From assembly GCF_900496965.1 (NCBI RefSeq), contig NZ_UFQB01000005.1, positions 124,001 to 188,000 of the forward strand: a stretch of DNA of 64,000 nt, in the 5' to 3' direction. Made by a program: the position numbers and the translations under genes. The DNA is from Achromobacter agilis (GTDB lineage: Bacteria > Pseudomonadota > Gammaproteobacteria > Burkholderiales > Burkholderiaceae_B). Shown piece by piece: positions 34,571 to 42,706 of the stretch. Below the pieces are notes generated by a model that had not been told where the DNA came from, searched no databases, and saw only the letters and a program-made list of their open reading frames with translations. Each line of letters opens with the position of its first letter. Position 1 is the first letter of the stretch.

Positions 34571-35279
34571 GAGCAAAGTGCTGACGCTGCCGGGCGCTGC
34601 CCCAGGCGATAGCGAGACGCTTGCGGAACACATCTTCCGCAAGATCCAGTCCGCCATCGTCAAGGGCGAGATCGCCCCCGGCAGCAAGATTTCCGAACCC
34701 GAGCTGGCGCGCATCCATGGCGTCAGCCGCGGGCCGCTGCGCGAGGCCCTGCACCGGCTGGAAGGCCAGCGGCTGCTGGTCCGCGTGCCGCACGCCGGGG
34801 CCCGCGTGGTGTCGCTGTCGCGCCAGGAACTCTCCGAACTCTACGAAATCCGCGAATCGCTGGAAGGCATGGCCTGCCGCCTGGCCGCCGAACGCATGCC
34901 GCCCGCCGAAATCGCGGAGTTACGCGGCGTACTCGAGGCGCACGAGCGCGACGAAGCCTTCCAGGCCGGGCTCGGTTACTACCAGCAGGAAGGCGACTAC
35001 GATTTCCACTACCGTATCGTCAAGGGCAGCGGCAACCAGATGCTGTTCCGCATGCTGTGCGACGAGCTCTACCAGCTGGCGCGCATGTACCGCATCCAGT
35101 ATTCGACGACGCCCAACCGCCCCCGGCAGGCCTATGCCGAACACCACCGCATTCTTGACGCTATCGCCGACCGCGATGGCGAGTTGGCTGAAATCCTGAT
35201 GCGCCGCCACATCCGCGCATCCCGTCTCAACATCGAACAGCAGATCGCGCAGGGCAACCTGCAGCGCACCGAGGCATGA
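34569..35279 (+). CDS. GntR-family (FCD) regulator of the 2-methylcitrate operon
   Basis: 236 residues. N-terminal winged helix (ETLAEHIFRKIQSAIVKGEIAPGSKISEPELARIHGVSRGPLREAL), then an all-helical FCD domain with metal-type His/Asp positions (YDFHYRIV, HHRILDAIADRD). Start codon lies inside a palindromic operator and has only a weak GGA upstream. The stop overlaps the acnD start (ATGA). In beta-proteobacteria FCD GntR regulators control prp genes and sense methylcitrate-type ligands; that ligand is inferred here. Confidence 0.87.
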   Translation: MSKVLTLPGAAPGDSETLAEHIFRKIQSAIVKGEIAPGSKISEPELARIHGVSRGPLREALHRLEGQRLLVRVPHAGARVVSLSRQELSELYEIRESLEGMACRLAAERMPPAEIAELRGVLEAHERDEAFQAGLGYYQQEGDYDFHYRIVKGSGNQMLFRMLCDELYQLARMYRIQYSTTPNRPRQAYAEHHRILDAIADRDGELAEILMRRHIRASRLNIEQQIAQGNLQRTEA

Positions 35280-37972
35280 ACCAAAACTACCGCAAGCCCC
35301 TGCCCGGCACCCGCCTGGACTACTTCGACACCCGCGCCGCCGTCGAGGCGATCTCGCCCGGGGCCTATGACCGCCTGCCCTACACCTCCCGCGTGCTGGC
35401 CGAAAATCTGGTGCGCCGCTGCGATCCGGCGCTGCTGACGGACGCGCTGAAGCAATTGATCGAACGGCGCCGCGACCTGGACTTCCCCTGGTTTCCGGCG
35501 CGCGTGGTCTGCCACGACATCCTGGGCCAGACCGCGCTTGTCGACCTGGCCGGCCTGCGCGACGCCATCGCCGAGAAAGGCGGCGACCCCGCCAAGGTCA
35601 ACCCGGTCGTGCCGGTGCAGTTGATCGTCGACCACTCCCTGGCCGTGGAATACGGCGGCGACGATCCCGACGCCTTCGCCAAGAACCGCGCCGTGGAAGA
35701 CCGCCGCAACGAAGACCGCTTCCATTTCATCGACTGGACCAAGCAGGCCTTCCGCAACATCGAGGTCGTGCCGCCGGGCAACGGCATCATGCACCAGATC
35801 AACCTGGAGCGCATGTCGCCCGTCATCTACACGCAGGACGGCGTCGCCTTCCCCGACACGCTGGTCGGCACCGACAGCCACACGCCGCACGTCGACGCGC
35901 TGGGCGTGATCGCCATCGGCGTGGGCGGCCTCGAGGCCGAGAACGTCATGCTGGGCCGCGCGTCCTGGATGCGCCTGCCCGACATCGTCGGCGTGGAACT
36001 CACCGGCCGCGCCCAGCCCGGCATCACCGCCACCGACATCGTGCTGACGCTGACCGAGTTCCTGCGCAAGGAAAAGGTGGTGGGCGCCTATCTGGAGTTC
36101 TACGGCGAAGGCGCCTCCAGCCTGACGCTGGGCGACCGCGCCACCATCTCGAACATGGCGCCCGAATACGGCGCCACGGCCGCGATGTTCTCCATCGACC
36201 AGCAGACCATCGACTATCTGCGCCTGACCGGCCGTGAAGACGAGCAGATCGCCCTGGTGGAAACCTACGCCAAGACCGCGGGCCTGTGGTCCGACAGCCT
36301 CAAGAACGCCGAGTACGAGCGCGTGCTGCGCTTCGACCTGTCCAGCGTGGTGCGCACGCTGGCCGGCCCGTCTAACCCGCACCGCCGCCTGCCGGTCAGC
36401 GATCTGGCCGAGCGCGGGTTTTCCCGCCGGGCCGCCCCAAGGGAAAACAGCCCCCTCGGGGGGCAGCAAGCCGAAGGCGCAGCGGGGGGGCCCGCATATT
36501 CCGGCGTGGTGGAAAACAATCCTGGTCAGATGCCCGACGGCGCCGTGATCATCGCGGCCATCACCAGCTGCACCAACACCAGCAACCCGCGCAACGTCAT
36601 CGCCGCCGGCCTGCTGGCGCGCAACGCCAACCGCGCGGGCCTGACGCGCAAGCCCTGGGTGAAGAGCTCGCTGGCGCCCGGCTCCAAGGCGGTCTCGCTG
36701 TACCTCGACGAGGCCGGCCTGACCGAAGACCTGGAAAAACTGGGCTTCGGCGTCGTGGCCTTCGCCTGTACCACCTGCAACGGCATGTCGGGCGCGCTGG
36801 ACCCGAAGATCCAGCAGGAAATCATCGACCGCGACCTCTACGCCACCGCCGTGCTGTCCGGCAACCGCAACTTCGACGGCCGCATCCACCCCTACGCCAA
36901 GCAGGCGTTCCTGGCCTCGCCGCCCCTGGTCGTGGCCTACGCCATCGCCGGCACCATCCGCTTCGACATCGAGCGCGACGTGCTGGGGCAGGACGCCGAT
37001 GGCCGCGACATCCGCCTGAAGGACATCTGGCCCAGCGACGAAGAAATCGACGCCATGGTCAAGTCCGCCGTCAAGCCCGAACAGTTCCGCAAGGTCTACG
37101 CGCCCATGTTCGGCATCCAGGACGAACGCCGCGCCGCGGTCAGCCCGCTGTACGACTGGCGCGCGATGAGCACCTACATCCGCCGCCCGCCGTACTGGGA
37201 AGGCGCGCTGGCCGGCGAGCGCACCCTGCGCGGCATGCTGCCCCTGGCCGTGCTGGGCGACAACATCACGACCGACCACCTCTCGCCGTCGAACGCCATC
37301 CTGATGGACAGCGCCGCGGGTGAATATCTGCACAAGATGGGACTGCCCGAAGAGGACTTCAACTCCTACGCCACCCACCGCGGCGACCACCTCACCGCGC
37401 AGCGCGCCACCTTCGCCAATCCGAAGCTCTTCAACGAGATGGTGAAGAACGACGACGGCACGGTGAAGCAGGGCTCGCTGGCGCGCGTGGAGCCCGAGGG
37501 CCAGGTCATGCGCATGTGGGAAGCCATCGAAACCTACATGACCCGCAAGCAGCCACTCATCATCGTGGCCGGCGCCGACTACGGCCAGGGCTCGTCGCGC
37601 GACTGGGCAGCCAAGGGCGTGCGGCTGGCCGGCGTGGAAGCCATCGTGGCCGAAGGCTTCGAACGCATCCACCGCACCAACCTGATCGGCATGGGCGTGC
37701 TGCCGCTGGAGTTCAAGCCCGGCGTCAACCGCAAGACGCTGGGCCTGGACGGCACCGAAAGCTACGACGTCATCGGCGAACGCAAGCCGCGCGCCGACCT
37801 GACTCTGGTGGTCCACCGCCGCGACGGCCAGACCGTGCAAGTGCCGGTGACCTGCCGCCTGGATACGGCCGAGGAAGTGTCGATCTACGAGGCCGGCGGC
37901 GTGCTGCAGCGCTTCGCGCAGGATTTCCTGGAAGCCGAATCCGCGGCCGGCGCCGACAAGAAGGCCGGCTGA
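35276..37972 (+). CDS. acnD: Fe/S-dependent 2-methylcitrate dehydratase AcnD
   Basis: 898 residues, aconitase fold. Dehydrates 2-methylcitrate to a 2-methylaconitate isomer in propionate catabolism, then PrpF isomerises it. 4Fe-4S ligands: Cys432 (ITSCTN), Cys498 and Cys501 (CTTC). Swivel domain near the C-terminus (DYGQGSSRDWAAKGVRL). The prpF gene directly downstream separates it from AcnA. The protein contains an in-frame insert of about 26 residues (382-407: begins FSRRAAPRENSP, ends GGPA) encoded by a GC-rich repeat, just before the Cys432 region. Relatives are near 865-870 residues, so the insert explains the extra length. prpB and prpC are not here. Confidence 0.92.
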   Translation: MNQNYRKPLPGTRLDYFDTRAAVEAISPGAYDRLPYTSRVLAENLVRRCDPALLTDALKQLIERRRDLDFPWFPARVVCHDILGQTALVDLAGLRDAIAEKGGDPAKVNPVVPVQLIVDHSLAVEYGGDDPDAFAKNRAVEDRRNEDRFHFIDWTKQAFRNIEVVPPGNGIMHQINLERMSPVIYTQDGVAFPDTLVGTDSHTPHVDALGVIAIGVGGLEAENVMLGRASWMRLPDIVGVELTGRAQPGITATDIVLTLTEFLRKEKVVGAYLEFYGEGASSLTLGDRATISNMAPEYGATAAMFSIDQQTIDYLRLTGREDEQIALVETYAKTAGLWSDSLKNAEYERVLRFDLSSVVRTLAGPSNPHRRLPVSDLAERGFSRRAAPRENSPLGGQQAEGAAGGPAYSGVVENNPGQMPDGAVIIAAITSCTNTSNPRNVIAAGLLARNANRAGLTRKPWVKSSLAPGSKAVSLYLDEAGLTEDLEKLGFGVVAFACTTCNGMSGALDPKIQQEIIDRDLYATAVLSGNRNFDGRIHPYAKQAFLASPPLVVAYAIAGTIRFDIERDVLGQDADGRDIRLKDIWPSDEEIDAMVKSAVKPEQFRKVYAPMFGIQDERRAAVSPLYDWRAMSTYIRRPPYWEGALAGERTLRGMLPLAVLGDNITTDHLSPSNAILMDSAAGEYLHKMGLPEEDFNSYATHRGDHLTAQRATFANPKLFNEMVKNDDGTVKQGSLARVEPEGQVMRMWEAIETYMTRKQPLIIVAGADYGQGSSRDWAAKGVRLAGVEAIVAEGFERIHRTNLIGMGVLPLEFKPGVNRKTLGLDGTESYDVIGERKPRADLTLVVHRRDGQTVQVPVTCRLDTAEEVSIYEAGGVLQRFAQDFLEAESAAGADKKAG
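36421..36500 (+). repeat. GC-rich intergenic-type repeat inserted in frame within acnD
   Basis: About 75-80 bp containing CCGCCCCAAGGGAAAACAG, a CCCCCTCGGGGGG hairpin and GCAGCAAGCCGAAGGCGCAG. I recognise this pattern as a short repeat common between genes in Burkholderiales genomes. Its length adds a multiple of three, so acnD stays open. No second copy was noticed in this window. Confidence 0.6.
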
Positions 37973-38040
37973 CCCGCCATCCTCAGGGCGGGCGCCCCAA
38001 GCGCTCGCCCTCCCCTACACCGAGACATCAGGACTGCCCC

Positions 38041-39225
38041 ATGGCTCATGCTCCCCAGACCAAGATTGCCGCCACCTATATGCGCGGCGGCACCAGCAAA
38101 GGCGTGTTCTTCAAGCTGGACGACCTGCCCGAGTCCGCGCGCGTCGCGGGCGCGGCGCGCGACGCGCTGCTGCTGCGCGTGATCGGCAGCCCGGACCCCT
38201 ACGGCAAACAGATCGACGGCATGGGCGCCGCCACGTCCAGCACCAGCAAGACCGTCATCGTCGGCAAGAGCAGCCGCCCGGACCACGACGTGGACTACCT
38301 GTTCGGCCAGGTCTCCATCGACCAGCCCTTCGTCGACTGGAGCGGCAACTGCGGCAACCTGTCGGCCGCCGTGGGGCCGTTCGCCATCGCCAACGGCCTG
38401 GTCGACCCGGCCCGCGTGCCGCAAAACGGCATCGCCGTCGTGCGCATCTGGCAGGCCAACATTGGCAAGACCATCATCGCCCACGTGCCCGTCACCGATG
38501 GCGCCGTGCAGGAAACCGGCGACTTCGAACTGGACGGCGTGACCTTCCCCGCCGCCGAGCTGCGCCTGGAATTCATGGACCCGGCCGAAGACGGCGACGG
38601 CGGCTCCATGTTCCCCACCGGCAACCTGGTGGACGACCTGGAAGTGCCCGGCGTCGGCACGTTCAAGGCCACCATGATCAACTCCGGCATTCCCACCATC
38701 TTCCTGGATGCCGAAGCCCTGGGCTACACCGGCGCGGAACTGCAGGACGACATCAACGGCGATGCCGCCGCGCTCGCGCGCTTCGAAACCATCCGCGCCC
38801 ACGGCGCGCTGCGCATGGGCCTGATCGGCAAGCTCGAAGACGCCGCCAGCCGCCAGCACACGCCCAAGGTCGCCTTCGTCGCCCGCCCCAAGGAATACGT
38901 GTCGTCCAGCGGCAAGAAGATCGGCGCCGGCGACATCGACGTGCTGGTGCGCGCGCTGTCCATGGGCAAGCTGCACCACGCCATGATGGGCACCGCGTCC
39001 GTGGCCATCGCCACCGCCGCGGCCGTGCCCGGCACGCTGGTGAACCTGGCCGCGGGCGGCAACGAGCGCGACAACGTGTGCTTCGGCCATCCGTCGGGCA
39101 CCCTGCGCGTCGGTGCCGAGGCCAAGCTCGTGGACGGCGAATGGAAAGTCACCAAGGCCATCATGAGCCGCAGCGCGCGCATCCTGATGGAAGGCCGCGT
39201 GCACGTTCCGCGCGAAGGGTTCTAA
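38041..39225 (+). CDS. prpF: 2-methylaconitate cis-trans isomerase PrpF
   Basis: 394 residues. TYMRGGTSKGVFF near the N-terminus, SGNCGN with Cys104, and a second-half symmetry-related Cys347 (NVCFGHPSG); the two half-domains of a diaminopimelate-epimerase-like fold. Isomerises the 2-methylaconitate made by AcnD so that aconitase can hydrate it to 2-methylisocitrate. 68 bp after acnD; last gene of the GntR-acnD-prpF operon. Confidence 0.92.
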   Translation: MAHAPQTKIAATYMRGGTSKGVFFKLDDLPESARVAGAARDALLLRVIGSPDPYGKQIDGMGAATSSTSKTVIVGKSSRPDHDVDYLFGQVSIDQPFVDWSGNCGNLSAAVGPFAIANGLVDPARVPQNGIAVVRIWQANIGKTIIAHVPVTDGAVQETGDFELDGVTFPAAELRLEFMDPAEDGDGGSMFPTGNLVDDLEVPGVGTFKATMINSGIPTIFLDAEALGYTGAELQDDINGDAAALARFETIRAHGALRMGLIGKLEDAASRQHTPKVAFVARPKEYVSSSGKKIGAGDIDVLVRALSMGKLHHAMMGTASVAIATAAAVPGTLVNLAAGGNERDNVCFGHPSGTLRVGAEAKLVDGEWKVTKAIMSRSARILMEGRVHVPREGF

Positions 39226-39231
39226 ACCGCT

Positions 39232-39903
39232 TCAGCCCTTCGCCCCAACGGCTTCCAGCAAGCGCGCGACCTCGGCCTGGCCGCGTTCGCGCGCATGTTT
39301 CAACGGGGTCACGCCCTTGCCGTCCGCCAGGTTGACGTCGGCGCCGGCCTCGATAAGCCGCTTCACGATCGCCTGATGGCGCGTGCCGCCATCACCCAGG
39401 ATCACGGCCTCCAGCAGTCCCGTCCACCCCAGGTTATTCACATGGTCCGGATCCACGCCGGCCAGGATCAGCATGTCGACGACTTCGACGTGCCCGCGCT
39501 CGCAGGCGGGAATCAGGGCCGTGCCGCCATAGCGGTTGGTGCTTTTCAGATCCGCGCCGTGCGCCAGCGTCATCGCCAGGATCTCGCGGTAGCCGCGAGC
39601 GCCCGCAAGCAGGTAGGCGCTGTCATGGATCGCATTCTTCGCGTTGACGTCGGCGCCCGCATCGATCAGGGCGCGCGCGGCCTCCACGTGGTTGCCCTGG
39701 GTTGCGCGCAGCAGCGGCGTATTGCCGCCGCCGTCGCGCGTCTCCAGCGCGGCCCCTTGCCGCAGCAGCGACTTGACGCTGCTCGCGTCGCCGTCGCCCG
39801 CCGCCGCAAGCAGCGCCGCATCCGGCCCGGCGGCGGCAGCTCCGCCCCCCACGCTCAGCAGAAACGCCGCCAGCCAGATGCGGCATGCGCCAAAAATAGG
39901 CAT
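39232..39903 (-). CDS. Exported ankyrin-repeat protein
   Basis: 223 residues from ATG 39903 (GGGAG upstream). Signal peptide (CRIWLAAFLLSVGGGAAAAG) then about five ankyrin repeats from residue 30: DGGGNTPLLRATQGNHVEAARALIDAGADVN, YLLAGARGYREILAMTL, GGTALIPACERGHVEVVDMLI and so on. Likely periplasmic protein-protein interaction module. In some bacteria such proteins sit next to catalases (AnkB type) but none is here. Tail-to-tail with prpF, 6 bp apart, and divergent from a LysR gene. Confidence 0.85.
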   Translation of the reverse strand: MPIFGACRIWLAAFLLSVGGGAAAAGPDAALLAAAGDGDASSVKSLLRQGAALETRDGGGNTPLLRATQGNHVEAARALIDAGADVNAKNAIHDSAYLLAGARGYREILAMTLAHGADLKSTNRYGGTALIPACERGHVEVVDMLILAGVDPDHVNNLGWTGLLEAVILGDGGTRHQAIVKRLIEAGADVNLADGKGVTPLKHARERGQAEVARLLEAVGAKG

Positions 39904-39984
39904 ATCGAAATCTCCCTTGATAAAGCGTCTCCGAACCGTCCCGGGCACGGGTCCTAGTATGGCGATGCGGCGCGGTATTATGAA

Positions 39985-39999
39985 ATTAATTGGCTTAAT
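39985..39999. promoter_or_regulatory. LysR-type box upstream of the 40020 LysR gene
   Basis: ATTAA-TTGGC-TTAAT: 5-bp perfect arms, T-N11-A layout, 20 bp before the start codon. Suggests autorepression and perhaps control of the divergent ankyrin gene. Confidence 0.5.
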
Positions 40000-40019
40000 G
40001 AAATTCAGTGGGAGTTGCA

Positions 40020-40895
40020 ATGCTTGATCCGGTCCTGCTGCGCAGCTTCGTCACGGTTGTGGACACGGGCAATTTCACCCGGGCGGCCGAGTACCTGCAC
40101 CTGACGCAATCCACCGTCAGCCAGCACGTGATCCGCCTGGAAGAAAGCCTGGACTGCCGGCTGCTGGACCGGACTCAGCGCCACGTACTGCCCACTGAGG
40201 AAGGCGAGCGCCTGCTCGGATATGCCCGCAGCATTCTCCGACTGGCCGAGGAAGCGCGCGAAAGCGTCGCGGCCGCGCAGGCGAGCGCGGTGCTGCGACT
40301 GGGCGCGCCCGAGGAGTTCATGGGCGCCACGATGATGCCCACGATCGCATCCGTGCAGTCGGCCTACCCGCTACTGCGCGTGGAGGTCGAGGGCGGCCTC
40401 AGCCACGAACTGCTGCGCAGCTACCGCGAAGGCGAGCTGGACCTGCTTCTCGTGAAGCAATGGGAGGTCGACGCGGACTGCCATGCGCAATGGCCCGAGC
40501 CTCTGTGCTGGATCACAGCTGTGGATTCCCCGCCGCCCGCGCCCGACACGGCCGTGCCGCTGGTCGCCTTTCCCGCGGGCGCGCTGTACCGCCACGAAAT
40601 GACCGCCATGCTGGAAACAGGCGGAAAGCCGTGGCACGTGCGCTTCTCCAGCCCCAGTCTGCCCAGCCTGGTCTCGGCAGTCGCGTCGGGGCTGGGCATC
40701 AGCCTGTTGCCGGCCGTCTGCGTTACCGCGGAGCACCGCGTGCTGACGGCCGAAGAGGGCTTTCCCGCCCCCGGCGGCCTGCGCCTGGCACTCTATGCGC
40801 GCTCGCGGCTCAGCGACGCAGGCCTGGCCTTGCGGCGCGCGCTGGAGGCCTATTGCGAACTGCGCGCCGGCAAGGTCACGCCGCCGGCTGCTTGA
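40020..40895 (+). CDS. LysR-family transcriptional regulator
   Basis: 291 residues from ATG 40020 (GTGGGAG upstream). HTH: LLRSFVTVVDTGNFTRAAEYLHLTQSTVSQHVIRLEESL. Effector domain with shortened C-terminal lobe. Its last 20 bp overlap the 3' end of the amidohydrolase gene on the opposite strand. Targets may include itself and the divergent ankyrin gene. Confidence 0.87.
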   Translation: MLDPVLLRSFVTVVDTGNFTRAAEYLHLTQSTVSQHVIRLEESLDCRLLDRTQRHVLPTEEGERLLGYARSILRLAEEARESVAAAQASAVLRLGAPEEFMGATMMPTIASVQSAYPLLRVEVEGGLSHELLRSYREGELDLLLVKQWEVDADCHAQWPEPLCWITAVDSPPPAPDTAVPLVAFPAGALYRHEMTAMLETGGKPWHVRFSSPSLPSLVSAVASGLGISLLPAVCVTAEHRVLTAEEGFPAPGGLRLALYARSRLSDAGLALRRALEAYCELRAGKVTPPAA

Positions 40896-42081
40896 CGGCC
40901 CCGGCGAAGAACCCGGGCGCCTCGCCCACCGGCTCTCCCTTGCGGAACAGGAAGCGCTGCGCGGGCGCCGCGGCGACGGCGGCAGGTCCGTTGGGCGCGG
41001 GCAGCGCCACGAAAGTGGCCTCGTTGCCCGCCTGCAGCCCATAGCCTTCTAGCCCCAGCACCGCCGCCCCCGCGTGGGACGCCAGGTCCAGCGCCGCCAG
41101 CAGTTCGGTGTCGGTGTAGAAGCCCGAGCGGTAGCCGATCAGCATCGCGCGCTGCAGCATGTCGCCGTTGCCGTAGGGCCACCAGGTGTCCTGGATATTG
41201 TCATTGCCGGCGAACACCCGCACGCCCGCCTCGCGCAGGCGCAGCACCGGCGGGAAGGCCCGGTCGCCCGGCGCGTTCGTCATGATCGCCACGCCGGCGT
41301 CGGCGAGCTTGCGCGCCACGTCGTCCAGCGCCTGCGGCCCGACGTCGCCCAGCGCATAGGCGTGGCTGACGGCGACGCGTCCCGCCAGGCCCAGGGTCTT
41401 GGTGCGCGCGGCGATGCGGCCTAGCTGCTCGACGCCCGGCATACCGGGTTCGTGCAAATGGATGTCGATCTTGGCGCCCAGCCGGTCGGCAATGCCGAAT
41501 ACGCAATCGAGCTGCCCGTCGGCATCACCATCGAGCGTGGCGGGATCGATCCCGCCCACCACCTCCGCGCCATCGCGCACGGCCGCTTCCAGTAGTTGCG
41601 CGGTGCCCGGACAGGACATCACGCCGGCCTGGGGAAACGCCACGAGTTCGATATCGACGATGCCGCGCCACTTCTCCCGCGCCGCCATAACGGCGTGCAG
41701 GTTCGCCAGCCCCGTGGTGGCGTCCACGTCAACATGACTGCGCATCGCCACGGTGCCGCAGGCCGCGGCCTGCGCGATGAGCGCGTCGGCGCGGCCTTCG
41801 ATCGGCGGCGCGTCGGCCAGCTCGCGCTTCTCGATGGCCAGCCGTTCCCGCAACGTGGCCGCCGGGCGGTGCGGATGCCAGCGGTCGCCGACGAAGCTCT
41901 TGTCCAGATGGATATGGCCGTCCACGAAGCCCGGCAGCACCAGGTGGCCGCGCAGGTCGATTACCTCCACGCCGGAAGACGGCGGTGCGTTCCCGACCGC
42001 GAGGATGCGGCCGTCGCGGACGGCCAGGGTTTGGGGATTGCCGTCGGCCCCGACGGCATTGATGAATACGCGGTCTGTCAT
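40876..42081 (-). CDS. CodA-like amidohydrolase (cytosine-deaminase family)
   Basis: 401 residues. Metal-dependent TIM-barrel hydrolase: VLPGFVDGHIHLDKSF (His56, His58), DIHLHEPG, VSHAYALG, and the metal Asp in GNDNIQDTWWP. The layout (HxHLDK, HLHE, SH, GNDN..DTWWPYG) follows cytosine deaminases and their relatives (isoguanine or creatinine deaminase, hydantoin-like enzymes). Deaminates or hydrolyses a heterocyclic N compound. Divergent from the sodium/solute symporter at 42707, which could import its substrate. Overlaps the LysR gene by 20 bp tail to tail. Confidence 0.82.
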   Translation of the reverse strand: MTDRVFINAVGADGNPQTLAVRDGRILAVGNAPPSSGVEVIDLRGHLVLPGFVDGHIHLDKSFVGDRWHPHRPAATLRERLAIEKRELADAPPIEGRADALIAQAAACGTVAMRSHVDVDATTGLANLHAVMAAREKWRGIVDIELVAFPQAGVMSCPGTAQLLEAAVRDGAEVVGGIDPATLDGDADGQLDCVFGIADRLGAKIDIHLHEPGMPGVEQLGRIAARTKTLGLAGRVAVSHAYALGDVGPQALDDVARKLADAGVAIMTNAPGDRAFPPVLRLREAGVRVFAGNDNIQDTWWPYGNGDMLQRAMLIGYRSGFYTDTELLAALDLASHAGAAVLGLEGYGLQAGNEATFVALPAPNGPAAVAAAPAQRFLFRKGEPVGEAPGFFAGAVKQPAA

Positions 42082-42706
42082 GGTTCGCCTTCGTCTTGCG
42101 GATGGCCGCGCGGCGCGGACGCCGCCGCGTGGCCGTCAAAGCCCGATACCTTATCGAAGCGCGGCAACGGCGGCCAATTAAGTGTCGCGATGCCAGCCAA
42201 TGGGAATCGCAATACCCGCCAGCGCGCCGGCCGCAGGCTGGACTCGAGGCGGGTATGGCCCTATACTCCGTGCTTGCTGTAGTTCACCACGCATGCCCGC
42301 CAGCCGACGTACGTCACCCGGGGGCATCCGTCACAAGGCCGCGCACAGCGGCCCGGCGTGTAACGCCGAAACACCACAACCCAGCCCTACCGGCTGCGGA
42401 ACAAATTTTCCTGCCTACCAGGCAGGGCCATCGCTCACCGCATTGAGCAACGTCTAAAGAAAAAAAGCGTTCGGCGCAATGCGGCAGCAAGACACCTATA
42501 CGGTGTGCATTGTCGCTGTCCGGCCGAGGGAGCCGCTTACCGCCTCCTCGCCGGGCAGGCTCGCGATCGCGCCTGCCAGGGCGCGCTCGTCTGGTGTTTC
42601 GGCTACGTCATCGGGGTTTGCCGCCCATCGCATCCCGCGGAAACGGCCTTCATGCAGCCATGACTGTCAATCATGAAAACGCTGCCAAGGAGAAAGGACG
42701 AAGACG
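42082..42706. other. 625-bp divergent region with a cluster of perfect hairpins
   Basis: No conserved gene seen on either strand. Contains consecutive perfect hairpins on the plus strand: 42337-42353 (GGCCGC arms), 42354-42368 (CGGCGT arms), 42382-42396 (CAGCC arms, loop CTACC), 42410-42426 (CCTGCC arms, loop TACCA), 42492-42506 (ACACC arms) and 42554-42577 (GGCAGGC arms). A TATACT (-10 like) lies at about 42260. May be a structured leader of the symporter gene, a small RNA, or regulatory DNA. Confidence 0.45.

Noticed and set aside
35132-37840. 902-codon open frame opposite acnD
   Set aside because: Shadow of acnD in GC-rich DNA; sequence is a Val/Ala/Gly/His mixture without motifs.
42337-42426. 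Guanidine (ykkC/mini-ykkC), TPP or cobalamin riboswitch in the symporter leader
   Set aside because: None of the conserved cores (ACGR loops, CTGAGA, cobalamin box) could be found.
42182-42676. Several 60-120 codon open frames in the gap before the symporter
   Set aside because: No ribosome sites in step, no family resemblance, and they overlap a hairpin-rich region.
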